A stretch of DNA of 64,000 bases, taken from Tenrec ecaudatus. Taxonomy: Eukaryota; Chordata; Mammalia; Afrosoricida; Tenrecidae. Position numbers and translations under genes: made by a program. The stretch covers positions 124,782,086 through 124,846,085 of the forward strand of contig NC_134537.1 in the NCBI RefSeq assembly GCF_050624435.1, written 5' to 3'. Below, one piece after another: positions 34,099 through 45,604 of the stretch. Within the stretch, counting starts at the first letter, position 1. The number at the start of each line of letters is the position of its first letter. The notes beneath the pieces were generated by a model, which saw only the letters and a program-made list of their open reading frames with translations, made no database searches and was not told the DNA's origin.

Positions 34099-34109
34099 TT
34101 AGCAACCAA

Positions 34110-34920
34110 GGTTTCAAGTTATATTTGGCTGCAAGTTACAGTTTGTCCAAATGACAACTTTTTATTTTGTTTGCTTTTTATCCTGTGACATTTTACCTTG
34201 CGTTATTCTACTAATATATGAGGCACAAATTTCCATCTCTACAAAAATAACTAACTTGGCTATATCAGATCCGCCATCTTTCTATTATAAGCTGATGCTT
34301 CTGCAATGAATTATAGGGGTGTTTTTTTTTGCATTGAATGTTTCATAAGCAGAGCTCACAGTCTGTCAGAGAAATTTTCTAAACTAAACTTATTACATAA
34401 GGAATTCATTTTTCCCCTAAAACGAACTGGGCCTGAGGAGGTAGTTACCAGGCAGAATAATCACAGGCAGATGTAAAAATACTTACGCAAAGTAAGAAAA
34501 TATAGATAATAACAAAATAAACTTCATATGTTTTGTTCCTTTAAAAAACAATGTCAGGTAGGGTAAGCAATAAGTTGGCCACTGATTGTCATTAATTGCC
34601 ATTATTATACGCTGCTGAGGGCTCCTAATGGTCCTGTTTTTCTGAGCAATGGTTTTATATGATTTTTCTGGCACAAAAGCCGATTCACAAATACCACAAT
34701 GTTCTCTATACCCAAAGTAAAGTGACTAGTAGATTAAAGGCAATGAGTGTAATTTCACTCACCGGCATTAGTGCTTTTGAAAGTACATCGGGATATTTAT
34801 TGTTCAAGGCTCAACATTTTTTCAAGTTCGACGAGATTGGAACACAGAGTAGAAAGCATCTATCAGAGGCACTTCAAAACCAGCATTGCTCCCTTGGGCA
34901 TTTGTTCCCAGGTACCGATT
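34110..34920. other. AT-rich repeat-free block, possible conserved non-coding element
   Basis: About 800 bp with no recognisable repeat in a repeat-dense window. It contains tgattgtcattaattgccat (34586-34605) and other homeodomain-type cores. No conserved frame. A functional reading is inference only. Confidence 0.4.
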
Positions 34921-34924
34921 ACCA

Positions 34925-35112
34925 GGTGCTGTGAAATCTGACTCAGGGCGGCCCCGTGTGGGTCCAATGTGCCGTGTGCTCCGGAGAGTTTTCCATGACC
35001 GGTTTTCCGGAGGCAGATCACCAGGCCTTTCTCCTGAAGTGCCTCCAAATGGACTTAAACCACCAACCTTTTGGTTAGCAGCCAAGCCCGTGAACCATTT
35101 GGACCACTCTGG
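34925..35112 (-). mobile_element. AfroSINE, older subfamily
   Basis: Antisense: gaaatctgactcagggcggc, gttttccatgaccggttttc, caggcctttctcctgaagtg, aaaccaccaaccttttggtt, gcagccaagcccgtgaacca. Well preserved head. Confidence 0.85.
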
Positions 35113-35114
35113 CT

Positions 35115-36500
35115 CGAGTACTCTACTAAGAGCGGACTACATGACAATAGCAAGGCTGTCTCTTTCGTGGTTGGCGGTCGGCTCCTTCTCATGAGGATGC
35201 GGAGTGTAACAGAAGCAAGCAACAAGACCTGCACCATCATAAGAATGGCTATGATTGCGCACATTGTTGCAGCTTTGAACAGCAGGAGAATCCAGAGCCA
35301 TCAGTCCCCTCTTGTCACAGCTGTACAAGGAGTGGAATTAGGTTTGGGTAGGTTCGTCTAGAACATTACCCACTATTTAGAATCAGCTTTCTGAGCTTCA
35401 GATCAACTGGTAAGCAGGCTTTAGAGAACAGTCCACATGCCACATTACGAACTGCCTACTTAAAGGGGTCCTCTCTCAATCGCAGGTCCATTTGTTGGTC
35501 CTCGCACAAACCCTGAGACGAACACACCCAAAAAGGAAGCAGAGAAAAGCCAACATTTCCAGGATTCTCTTAATGACTGAGAATCATGATTCTGAATAGC
35601 ATATCAGTGTTTTCGAGCTTATGGAAACTTCCAGAGACTGGTCTCTGAAGTAGCTGTAGTCACTGCTTGTTTCTATTTATAAAATCGATGTCCTCTGGCA
35701 AAGCTCGTCATAACGCTCACAATGATAACCTGGTCCAACTTTGTCCCAATACCCACAAGCTGGAAATTAGTGAAGCCACATGAATGAAGACAAATTCTGG
35801 ACGGGCTCATTGGTGGTGTGATAAATGACTATGCTGTGCACTCTGATAGTTGAGTCTAAATTTTACCTTTACTGATGCGGTCTGAGGAATGGAAACATTT
35901 CCCGTATTAGAACTGCATCATGATGTGGTGTGTAGCTATATTAATAAAAACTAGTCCCAATGATGAGGCAACGAAGAGAAAAGAAAAGCTTACCAAGTTT
36001 AAAGATGATCCAGTATGCATGACTCTTATCTTTAAGTGGGGTTCCTAATAGCTTCTATCCATCAATCTATATGCTAATAATATGTCAATGGACATGTGTA
36101 CAGTGAATGGTTTTTAAGGACCATTTCTAGCGCCAGTTAATGATTCTGCCAACAGAGCTTCAGCTTCTTTACATACACAGGTCCGGCTTAGGAAACTGTG
36201 GATTTAGGTCCAGACCACACCAAAGCGGAGAGAGCAATAAGTGAGTCACAGACCTTTGGTTTCCCAGTGTGTATAAAGTAAAGTTCTGCTTCACACTATC
36301 CTGGAACCTATACATTATGCAATAGCACTATGAATGTTTTTAATCTTATGATACTTAGTTAAACTGTGATACAGAGACACCAAATGAGCATATGCTGTTG
36401 GCAAAAATAGCTGACAGACCACTTTGATGTGTAGTTGCCACAAACCTTCAAACTGAGTCTTACGAAATAAAATGAAGCAACGTGTAACAAAACAATATTA
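35115..36500. other. Unique sequence, AT-rich on the right
   Basis: A 96-codon plus frame at 35071-35361 has no known domain. 35560-36490 is AT-rich and without recognisable repeats. Confidence 0.4.
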
Positions 36501-36507
36501 AAAGAAC

Positions 36508-36703
36508 AAACTCCCTGCCATCAAGTCAATGCTGACTCAGAGCAACCCTATAGGACAGGTGAGAACTGCCCCCGTGGGATTCCAACACTGCAACCCTTAA
36601 AGGAAGTAGAAAGTCTCAACTTTCTCCCATGAATTGACTGGTGGTTTCAAACTGCTGACATTACCCTTTGCAGCACAACCCACTACATCACCAGGGCTCC
36701 TGC
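36508..36703 (-). mobile_element. AfroSINE, near full length
   Basis: Antisense: tgccatcaagtcaatgctga, agcaaccctataggacaggt, gactggtggtttcaaactgc, head end cactacatcaccagggctcc. Confidence 0.88.
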
Positions 36704-36994
36704 TATTCTAAAAACGGTGCGCATCTTACTGCACTGAGATGTTTCCATGTCAGCAACCAGAACCTTCATAAGACAAATAAACACAAACCAATGCTTATTT
36801 GTTTGAAGTTTTAGAAAATCACCTGAGTGCCCCACAGCTACATCGTGTGTCTTTGCCATGAAGATTAATGCCTAAGTCCAATGAACTTGGAGAATTCCCC
36901 CAAGCACCAGAAAAACGTGTCTCAAGGGTTCACTGAATTATTCTATCAAAGATCTACTTTCATGGACAAGAGGAGGAAAGAAATGGAAATGTCT

Positions 36995-37491
36995 TGTGGT
37001 CGTTACATAGTCTGTTGTCAATTTGAGAGTATTAAGAATGAAGGGGTGGAGTTTAGCCTGTCAATCAGGTCGCAGCTTAATGACATCATTTGGAGGCACT
37101 AAGGAAATAAATAGCTTTCTAGAGGCGGGACACGGGCTTACTCTCTGAGAGACATTGCAGCTGAAAAGACACATGGTGCTACGCTAGTTCCCTGAGCTGG
37201 AGAAGTCAAGTGGGGACCCCTGCTAGTGCTGAGATGCTTACATTGCCACTGGATCCACAAGATTTCCCACCCACTGGCCTGGGATCTGCCTGCATTTGGC
37301 ATCATTTCATGTGTTTCGTGAGTCTGAGGAGGACTTTATAGATTGGTATCAGACATATGGGCAAATATCAGACTTGATCTGGTTTGGGCTGGTTGTTTTC
37401 TTAATGCACAATTACTCTTTATATAAAGCTCTTCCTTATGCACATATGAGTATCTACGAATTTGTTTCTCTAGTCTACCCAGACTAACGCA
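36995..37491 (+). mobile_element. Solo LTR (ERVL/MaLR-like), copy 4, best preserved
   Basis: 497 bp, starting TGTGGTCGTTACATAG and ending AGACTAACGCA. A perfect 5-bp duplication, tgtct, lies at 36990-36994 and 37492-37496. Contains gtctgttgtcaatttgagag, gtcaatcaggtcgcagctta, gatgcttacattgccactgg, tttatataaagctcttcc (AT-rich box and polyadenylation-like signal near the 3' end) and gaatttgtttctctagtcta. This is the reference copy for the family. No internal retroviral genes are found nearby. Confidence 0.92.
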
Positions 37492-37499
37492 TGTCTATT

Positions 37500-37845
37500 C
37501 TTAATAAACCAGAAAACTCAGGTCAAGCACGTCATTTCTGTTCATATGGATGTGAGCAGCTGCATGCAAGTGGCTAAATTCCAGCATCTTGCATGAGAGT
37601 TGGCACCGATCGCTATTGGACTCAAGATAAAATCAGAGTCTGTGGATCCTTCTCGGGCATCAGGGGCACAGTGATCTGTGGTCTAGTTAAATTAGCAGTT
37701 CCTCACTCCCCAGGTCATTCCTGTCCACCTGCACAACCTGCACCTCCGTGGGATGGCGTCTGTCATTGGAAAGCTCTATCTCTGCATGAGTATACCAAGA
37801 GAATGTAAGACAGGCCCACCCAAGACTCCACTACATAGCTATTGT
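37500..37845. other. Unique sequence
   Basis: No recognisable gene or repeat. Confidence 0.4.
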
Positions 37846-37847
37846 TA

Positions 37848-38080
37848 CCTGCTGCAGAGTTGGCCCCAACTCCTAATGAGTGGCCCCATGCACATCCAAA
37901 TCCAATGCTGCCCTGCCCTGTAACATCCCCTTGATTGGTTGAAGACCAAACTGCTGTGCACTATAGGATTTTCATTGGCTGATTTTCGGAAGCAGATCAC
38001 CAGGACATTCTTACATGTCTGTCTTCATTTGGACACTCCAATACAACTTGTATAGCATCATAGTGTCGGTTTAGAAATGG
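37848..38080 (-). mobile_element. Long-type AfroSINE, head missing
   Basis: Antisense: gagttggccccaactcctaa, tgagtggccccatgcacatc, ttttcattggctgattttcg, aagcagatcaccaggac, and a middle block gtatagcatcatagt. Same subfamily as 24302-24630 but without its tRNA-like head. Confidence 0.7.
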
Positions 38081-38594
38081 TAGTCAATGGATAGCTATGA
38101 TGGAAGTGTCTCCTCTAAAAAGTACTGAACTTTATGGGCCTCTGTGATTTATTGACCTGATGTCTAAATCTTTCCTAACATTTTACCTCTGGTGTCACTG
38201 AGAAGTTTCAGCAATGGCGAAGAGAAGTGCTTAGGGTAAATAAACTTGCTAAACAAGAGTCAAAATCCTAGACCTGGAATACATTCCAACATTTTAAAGG
38301 CATACGTGGACACAGTATATAAACTTTATCACTACAACCCAAATCCCACATACCTGAAGGAGTATTGGCCACTCCACACCTTCGGTTCCTCCTACTTCCA
38401 CAGGTACTGCACTCTGTGGATGCTCTAGTCTACCATGTGCCGTCCTGTGACTGATTCCTCCATATGGCTGAGAGATGCCATTCAGGAGAAGTCAGTCACC
38501 TCTGTCCCTAACCCAGCACAGAACCTGGCCCAGTAAAGGCGCTCAGTGACTATGGACAGGTTAAAAGTGATGATACAACCGGATCTATTTATTA

Positions 38595-39398
38595 GAAGAG
38601 CTGGATAAACAGGCAGCGTACAAAATCAGCCTTCAAAGATCAGTTGAATTCCTCTACACTAACAAGTGGAACTCTACAAAGGAAATCAAGAAAGAACCCA
38701 CAACAAAAAGCATTTACAATCACCCCCAAAAGACTACCAATCCCTACTACTCTGATCGGGGTCACAAAGAAAGAAGCAGTCAGAATAGAGAGCAAATGCA
38801 GAACAAAAGTTGAATTCATGAAAAGATCCATTTACTGGATCGCTACAGACTGAAGGAACCCCTGAGACTGTCAGAAAATACTCTTCTAACCTGGAACTGA
38901 AAAGGTCACTTTTCCACAAAACAGATCTCTCGCTCACTGCCTTCGAGTTGATTCCGGCTCCTAGCAACTGGATAGGACAGGGTGGGACCGCCCCTGTGAG
39001 TTTCTGAGACTGGAACACCATGTTTCTCCCTTGGAGTGGCTGGTGGTGCTGAACTGCTGACCTTGCAGTTAGCAGCCCAACGCCTAACCACTAGGACACT
39101 GAATTAATAGATAGGCCCATATAATAAAAAAACAAAACTCAGGAAGACTGTGTCCCATAGAATAATCAACCAAAAAAGACCCGATGGGCAACCTTTGCCC
39201 CAAATCAAAGATGCCAAGGCAAGGAGGGGCAAAGACGCTGGAGGAATGGAAATGGAGAAGGCAGAGTGGAAGTAGGAAGAGCGCTGCTGACACACTCCAA
39301 GACTACCAACCAACACCACAGAGCAATTGCTACATAAAGGGATGAATGGGAAGCTATGTAAACTTTCACCTAAAACACAATAAAATGTTCTCCCAAAA
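38595..39398 (+). mobile_element. L1 3' end with ORF2 C-terminal remnant, interrupted by AfroSINE
   Basis: The left part (38598-38740) translates to an L1 ORF2-like stretch, SVEFLYTNKWNSTKEIKK, in broken frame. The following 3' UTR blocks are catttactggatcgctaca, gactgaaggaacccctgaga, ataatcaaccaaaaaagacc, agcgctgctgacacactcc and acctaaaacacaataaaatg, a polyadenylation signal. It is split by the antisense AfroSINE at 38935. This 3' UTR type differs from the other L1 3' UTRs here, so at least two L1 lineages are present. Confidence 0.8.
38935..39105 (-). mobile_element. AfroSINE nested in L1
   Basis: Antisense: tgccttcgagttgattccgg, ctcctagcaactggatagga, gtggctggtggtgctgaact, gcagttagcagcccaacgcc then taaccactaggacac. 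It lies inside the L1 3' UTR, so it inserted after the L1 did. Confidence 0.85.
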
Positions 39399-39399
39399 A

Positions 39400-40195
39400 G
39401 TGATTACACACAGCAAGACATTATTTGAGGGGAAATACAAGCTAAGTTACTAGAGCAAAATCCCTCCTTAAGATAACAAAGAACATACAACCTCTGGCTC
39501 TGGGCCCCACTAGGAAGCAGGATCATGGCAGGAAAGACGCTGCTCTGAGGGACTATGACATTTTTATAGACTTATAATGATGAAGTGACAGAGACACAGC
39601 GAGACTTAGCATTCACACAAAGTTCGCTTGACACCATTTCTCTCGGTAGCCTTGTCAGTATTCACCATCTTGGTATATTTTTCCTTGGGCTCTTGGGTTT
39701 CACAAGTTCTCATCTTTCACCCTCTCTTCCTATGTCATATTTTTAAACCACTGTTTAAATCTTTAGTAAACAGTATCCATTTATTTTCAGGGTTATCTGG
39801 GAGTTTCAAAATCAATTAGAACGTTAGTGAACCTTTTCAACCATTGAAAGGAAGGTTTCAAAGCAAAACCATTGTCTAAATCCCAGGAGGTGGGGTATGC
39901 ATATGGAATATGCATGACACGTGTGGATAATGACCACGCACCGCCTCGATCCCCGGAAATCTAGAAAGTTGTCTCAAAGGACTCCAACATATGAACCACC
40001 ATGAAGACAGCAGACGACACGGGCACTCAACACCTCGTCTTCTGTTACATGTCCGTCCTCTCCTCATGAGTCAGAGCTGATTGGCCACTGGAAGTCCCAA
40101 TCGGGCTGAGACAGGACAATAGAAAGTCTGGTCACACCCACAAGACAAAGTTTGCTCCTCCCTCACAGAGAATAGTCCCATTTGAGAAGGTGGGG
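39400..40195. other. Unique AT-rich sequence
   Basis: No gene recognised. 39640-39840 is AT-rich. Confidence 0.4.
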
Positions 40196-40202
40196 AATCA
40201 CT

Positions 40203-40220
40203 CACACACACACACACACA
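40203..40220. repeat. Short (CA)n
   Basis: Nine CA units. Confidence 0.9.
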
Positions 40221-40279
40221 GCTTTTCTTCTTTCCTCTAATTTGTATCATAGTGTTTGATGACTTCCTTTAATCCCGAC

Positions 40280-40705
40280 ATGTGGATTTATACAAGCGAC
40301 GAGACTCATCACTTCTTACGCTAGATGTAGACCTATACTCCCTGCCTCCCCTTCCCGACCCCGATCTAATCATCCATACGCCCTAAAGGGCGTGTCCAGC
40401 TGGAGACTGCCAGATGGGTCATGGCAAAGGGGACCTTCACCATCCCACTGGAGGTCCACATGGATAGTCGCAGGAAACCAGACTTTGGAGACCTCTGCTA
40501 CTGACGCTGACATGACTACGTGGGCCTAACCGTTCACCTAGACCGAGCTTTCTTAAAGATCATTGGCGCAACGGCCCACTTAAAACAGCAGGAGCACTAA
40601 AACGGGTCTCAAGAAGGCGCAGAATACGCTGCGACTGAATTTCTGTGTGTGTGAAATTTCTTTTTGTGTGAAAATAAAGAATTCTTGTTTCACGTTATTT
40701 CCAGG
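40280..40705. other. Unclassified sequence ending in AATAAA
   Basis: A stretch of non-random appearance with gcccactggaggtccaca-like and cgcaacggcccacttaaaac blocks, ending gtgaaaataaagaattcttg, where AATAAA is followed by a T-rich segment. It could be an old LTR or retroposed 3' UTR. I found no convincing terminal duplication or frame. Confidence 0.3.
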
Positions 40706-41675
40706 CAACAGGATGTTTCCGTCAGTAACCCCATGAGAAACTAAAGAGAAATGGGGAAGTTCAAATATTAAATTTAGAACGGGACTAGCAATCTAATTCA
40801 AAGTTTTAAGACGACTCCACAATTACTGCCACGAGCATAAAAGTCACTGACGTGTCCTCACGATGTTGTACTTCAGTTACACCTGATTCATAAACAAAAG
40901 TGACAAGTGAGGGGACAAAAGGGGGGGGCTCCTTTAACCTCTGTTCGTTCTGTTAATGAAGATTATGTCTGTGTTGACAGGAAACAAAGACAGATTTCCA
41001 AGTGACAGTCATTTATATTAGAGAATAAAAACAAAATTCTATGAAAGTGGCAAACAGTAGTAATCCACGATTAATCTTATCTGAGGTTGTTGTCACTGTC
41101 GGGGGAACCAAAAAAGTCTTTCTCTGAGAGCCCTGACCCACTCCTCCGCCCCACCTGCCACCCTGCTTAAGTATCCCCACCCTTTCTGACAAAGTGCTTG
41201 GGTCTGGGCCTCCTGAGGGGAATCAGCCCTGGCTCCATGTCTCTGGAACGCAGCACGCACTCTCTCTCTCCTAGCCTGCATTCGAATTTCAGGGGACGTT
41301 AGAGCTGAAATCATTAGACATATGATGGGACAGGCTCACACAACGTAAGTCTCATGGCCCACAATTCCTGTGAGACACTGCTCTTTTGATGGTCAAGTCC
41401 CTCCACTTACTCTATCTACTACCTCCTAAAAACCCAGTTCACTGTGACTTTGAAAGTCATTTGCATTTCCCATGAATTTTTTTTTTAAAGAAAAGGCTAA
41501 GTTGGAGAAAGTGAGGCAGTTATGTGGAACGTTAGTTAAATTGTGTCTTTTTTTCTTTTTCTTTTAGAAAAGTATCTTTCTAGACTGCAGTAAATGTGAA
41601 GGTTATCTGGGGGAGACAAGTATCATGGAGCCGTCTAGTGCACAGACGCTGAATCCAGAAGGCCCAGGCTCCAAT
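40706..41675. other. Unique sequence
   Basis: Includes a nine-base G-run (40920-40928) and T-rich tracts (41468-41476, 41548-41566). No gene seen. Confidence 0.4.
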
Positions 41676-41680
41676 TTCAG

Positions 41681-42190
41681 CTGTTGTTGGTAAGTGCCAC
41701 TCAGGAGTCCGCACCAACTCAGGGACAAGGGACCGAAGCACTGCCCGAGCCTGCACCAGCTTCCCAGGAGCCCCAGGCTCAGGGCTATGGTGGTGGCCAG
41801 GAGGTCAGCCCGGCTCACTGAACATCTTCCTTTTTGTTGACTAGACGCGATGTCCTTCTCCAGGGACCAGTCCCTCCTGGCAACACGTCCAAAGTATGTG
41901 CGATGAAGCCTCACCACCCTCATTTCTACAGAGCATCCTGGTGGCGCTTCTCCCAAGGAAGATTTGCGCAATCTCTTGGCAGTCCGTGGTATAGGACATA
42001 TTCTTTGCCGATGCCACAATTCAAACTCTTCTGTGGTTCTTCCTCATTCATCATCCAGCTTTCTGAAGCGCGTGAGCTGATTGGAAATGCCAAGGCTCGG
42101 GTCAGCGGCACCTTAGTCCTCAAAGTTACATCTAATATGACTATTCGATCTCTCTGTTTCAGTTCCTTATCCGTACTCTGGCATATCAAT
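41681..42190 (-). mobile_element. RTE LINE 3' end, antisense
   Basis: Antisense from the tail: ctgttgttggtaagtgccac, cgatgtccttctccaggga, ccagtccctcctggcaacac, tcttggcagtccgtggtata, ttctgtggttcttcctcat and gccaaggctcgggtcagcgg. Stops interrupt the coding strand. Confidence 0.88.
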
Positions 42191-42199
42191 CAAGGAGTT

Positions 42200-43140
42200 A
42201 CTCCGTGAGTTCTTGGGAGAAATGGATGAATTGTGTACTGCCTGCGTTTAGAACTAATTCTCAAACACAGTAAAGCCCTACGGAAGCACCATGCTTATCA
42301 TGCAGGGAGGTGGTCCGCACAATAAGGCAGCCCCGGTGATTGTTATGTCATATAAACCTTGAGGGCTCCTACAACACAAATTGCTGTAGTTTTAGAAATA
42401 CCAATAAGGAGCTGCGAAACTTCAAAGAGCCATGAAAGGAAAGGCAACAACAATATCAACTAATACAAACACACCGTTGCCCAGGCCACTGGTACATGCA
42501 CAATAATTCCGATCTAATTAGGAGAAAATAGTGGATCCAGCCCCTCCTGCCGCACGACCCTCTTCTCCATCAAGCAGGCAAAATGACTGAGGAGAACAGA
42601 TGGCTCTCAAATCATGCCCGGAGCCCTGAACACTGGAACAGCCTACTCACGAGACCAGCTTCTGCAGAGTCAGAGCAGGCTCTACAAGAACCTTCTGTCT
42701 TCTCTCGGTCCAGGATGGTGGCTCAGAAGCTGCCACTTAGTGGAACCTGGAGAGAAAGGCCACTTGACAAATCGGCCATGGGACCTTGGGGCAGGTGAAG
42801 AACAGGCTCGGGCTTAGCTGACGTTCTTGAAGTAGGCTGAACCCTTATTAAAGACAAGGTGGCCAAGGCATGGGCCACCCGCAAGGGACAGCAAGGGCCA
42901 GGAGTGCCTACAATAGCTAGTCCACTACACGGAAATGAAACCTAATCTGAACGAACGGCACATCTGCATCGTGCACTTCCTCTCCCCCAAGCACACCGTC
43001 CCTCTCCTCGACTCCTCACTACCCAGGTTTGCAGGAACGAGGCAAAGTAACTAAATGCATTGCAGTGGAACCCTCCATTTTCTCATTTTTTCGATTGTTT
43101 CTCAAGCATAAATTTGATCATACCACTCACCAACTTAAAC
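42200..43140. other. Unique sequence
   Basis: No gene or repeat family recognised. Confidence 0.4.
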
Positions 43141-43142
43141 TT

Positions 43143-43362
43143 GTTTTTTTAAATCATTTTATTGGGGGCTCATACAACTCTTATCACAGTCCATACATCC
43201 ATCCATTGCATCAAGTACATTTGTTGCCATCACCATTCTCAAAACATTTGCTTTCTACTTCAGCCCTTGGTATCAGATTCTCATTTTTCCCCTCCCTCCC
43301 ACCCCAAGAATGCTTGATAATTTATAAATTATTATTTTGTCATGTCCGACATCTCCCTTCAC
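43143..43362 (-). mobile_element. L1 3' UTR, antisense, short
   Basis: Starts at a T-run (the tail), then aaatcattttattgggggct, catccattgcatcaagtac, tctcaaaacatttgctttct and ataatttataaattatta, stopping after cttcaccca. No clear target duplication. The 181-codon plus frame here is the L1 antisense and is not a gene. Confidence 0.85.
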
Positions 43363-43651
43363 CCAATGTCCTTCTGATATCTTTGAGGCTAAATGCTTTC
43401 CACCATATGAGCCCCCCAAAAGAAGCTCTACTTTTAGCTCCACAATGCTGCCCCGTGACGCCCACCCCCACGGCTCTCTGGCCTCCTGCCCTTCAGTCAT
43501 GTCATTCTTTCTTACTCCTGCTAGGGATCTCCTGGCCACCCAACCGCGACCTCCACCATCTCCTTGCAACCTAAATCACGACCCCCACCTTGGTGGGTCT
43601 TCTCCCTTACATTTCCCGGTTCCTTATCTCTGCCTTCCTAGAGGCCTCACT

Positions 43652-43828
43652 CACGGGCTGCCATAGAGCCGATATCCCTACAGAACAGACTAGGAATGCC
43701 CTTGTGGGTTTCTGAGAAGGTAACTCTTTAGGGGAGTAGAAAGCCTCACCTCTCTCCTGTGGTTTGGTACTGCTGCCCTTGCAGTTCACATCCCAACATG
43801 GGACCACCGCCCCACCAGGGATCCTGTA
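43652..43828 (-). mobile_element. AfroSINE
   Basis: Antisense: gctgccatagagccgatatc, cctacagaacagactaggaa, ctctttaggggagtagaaag, ggtactgctgcccttgcagt, head end gccccaccagggatcctg. Confidence 0.85.
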
Positions 43829-44024
43829 GCCCTGCTTACCCGAACGCACCCAGCCTAATGCCTGCTCTCCTGCCATATTTCTATATCATTAGCATGGCCT
43901 CTTATTAGACTGAATTATTGCAGCTATCTCCCCCAGCAGATGATAAACTCAATTGGAGCAGATAACAATATTGTTTGGTTGTGATTCACAACGCTTGGAA
44001 CCCTCTCTATGTTTAATATACTTC

Positions 44025-44549
44025 TTTCTGGCAATATCTTTTTCCTTTATCATTTTATTTGGGGATCGTGCAACTCTTATCACAATCCATATATCAATTG
44101 TGTAAAGCACATTTGTACATTCATTGCCCTCATCATTCTCAAAATATTTGCTCTCCACTTAAGCCCTTAGCATCAGTTCATTTTTCTCCCTCCTTCCCCA
44201 CTCCCTCATGACCCCTTCATAATTTATAAATCATTATTTTGTCATATCTTACACTGTCTGACATCTCCCTTCACCCACTTTTCTGTTGTCTGTCCCCCAG
44301 GGAGGGAGTTATATGTAGATCCTTGTAATCAGTTCCCCCTTTCCAACCGACCCTCCCCGTATCGCCACTCTCACCACTGGTCCTGAAGGAGTCATCTGTC
44401 CTGGATTCCTGTGTTTCCAGTTTCTATCTGTACCAGTGCACATCCTCTGGTCTAGCCAGATTTGTAAGGTAGGATTGGGATCATGATAGTGGGGGAGGGG
44501 GAGAGGAAGCATCTAGGAACTATAGGAAAGTTGTATGGTTTCTGGCAAT
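44025..44549 (-). mobile_element. L1 3' UTR, antisense, with 11-bp target-site duplication
   Basis: The insert 44036-44538 is the L1 3' UTR in antisense (ttatttggggatcgtgcaac, tatgtagatccttgtaatca, gattcctgtgtttccagttt, atctgtaccagtgcacatcc). Flanking direct repeats tttctggcaat occur at 44025-44035 and 44539-44549. About 503 bp, 5' truncated. Confidence 0.92.
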
Positions 44550-44647
44550 TTCTGTAGTAATTATTCATTCCTTTATTATACCCTCCAGCCACTTTAGGAA
44601 ACAAGAAGTAGATAAACCAACAATGACACTCACACCCCAAACCCAAA

Positions 44648-44803
44648 GCCCCCGGCCATCGAGTCCATTCCGGCTTCTAGTAATGCTCCATGGAGTTTCC
44701 GAGCTCCCATCTCTATGGGAGCAGGCAGGCTCACGCTATCTCACTAAGCCACCAGCCGTACAGTTAACAATCCAACAACGCCTCACCCGCAGCACCAGCC
44801 GTC
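44648..44803 (-). mobile_element. AfroSINE
   Basis: Antisense: cggccatcgagtccattccg, gcttctagtaatgctccatg, gagtttccgagctcccatct, ccagccgtacagttaacaat. Confidence 0.75.
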
Positions 44804-44809
44804 ACTTTA

Positions 44810-45400
44810 AACTAGGGGGAGGAGGAGCAGGAAGACTCGGTCTTCAAACTGAAACACAACTGTCCTAATCATTCGATGGAATTTCCACTGGGCACTAACC
44901 CCACACTGTGAGTTTTAGGCCCAGGGCGCAGAGAGAAAACATTTATGAGCTGAACCACAAGGGAACGATGGCAAGAGCACTCGCTGAAGGTGTGGTATAC
45001 GGGGCAAGGGCTCTGAGAGAGGTTCTCTGGGGTCCGTGGTGCCCAGAAGTGCCATCTCAGAGGGGCAGGGGTGAGCTTGCCTGTACGTACAGAACAGAGG
45101 GGGAAAGTACTCAGATCTGCGAGGAACAAGGGCAGAGGCATAATCGAAGACTCTCAAAGTAAAGGCATGCCGTTTTCCTGGAGGATTCAAAAACAATTCA
45201 TTTTGCTGGGAGAGAGTCTAAAAACCAGGCTGAAGGAATGATTCGGGAAAATTCAGAGTAAGAGATTTGGAGTGTATCCCTCCAACGGCATCTTCCAAGT
45301 GGTTGGTATGAAATGGGCTTCCGATGAGGATGCTACGAAACGCAGGTGGGAGGGGATTTCAGTGATTGTTAAGTTCTGAGAACATTCGCCATGTTGGCTT
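44810..45400. other. Unique sequence
   Basis: Overlapping frames of 84-93 codons on both strands, none recognised. Confidence 0.4.
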
Positions 45401-45409
45401 CCTCCAGGA

Positions 45410-45601
45410 GAGCCATCAAGTCGATGCGGACTCATTGAGGGCCCACCAGAGAGGGTAGAACTGCCCCAGGGATCCTAAGACTATAACTCTATACAGGAGT
45501 AGAAAGCCTCGTCATTCTCCTTCAGAGTGGCTGGTGGTTTCACACTGCTGACCTTGTGACTCAAAGGCCAACATATAACCACTACACCACCAGGACTCCT
45601 T
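45410..45601 (-). mobile_element. AfroSINE, full length
   Basis: Antisense: ccatcaagtcgatgcggact, agagggtagaactgcccca, atacaggagtagaaagcctc, gagtggctggtggtttcaca, head end cactacaccaccaggactcc. Confidence 0.9.
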
Positions 45602-45604
45602 GCA

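Noticed and set aside
43029..43574. 181-codon plus-strand frame
   Set aside because: It is the antisense reading of an L1 3' UTR and adjoining sequence. The same artefact recurs at 50341-50616.
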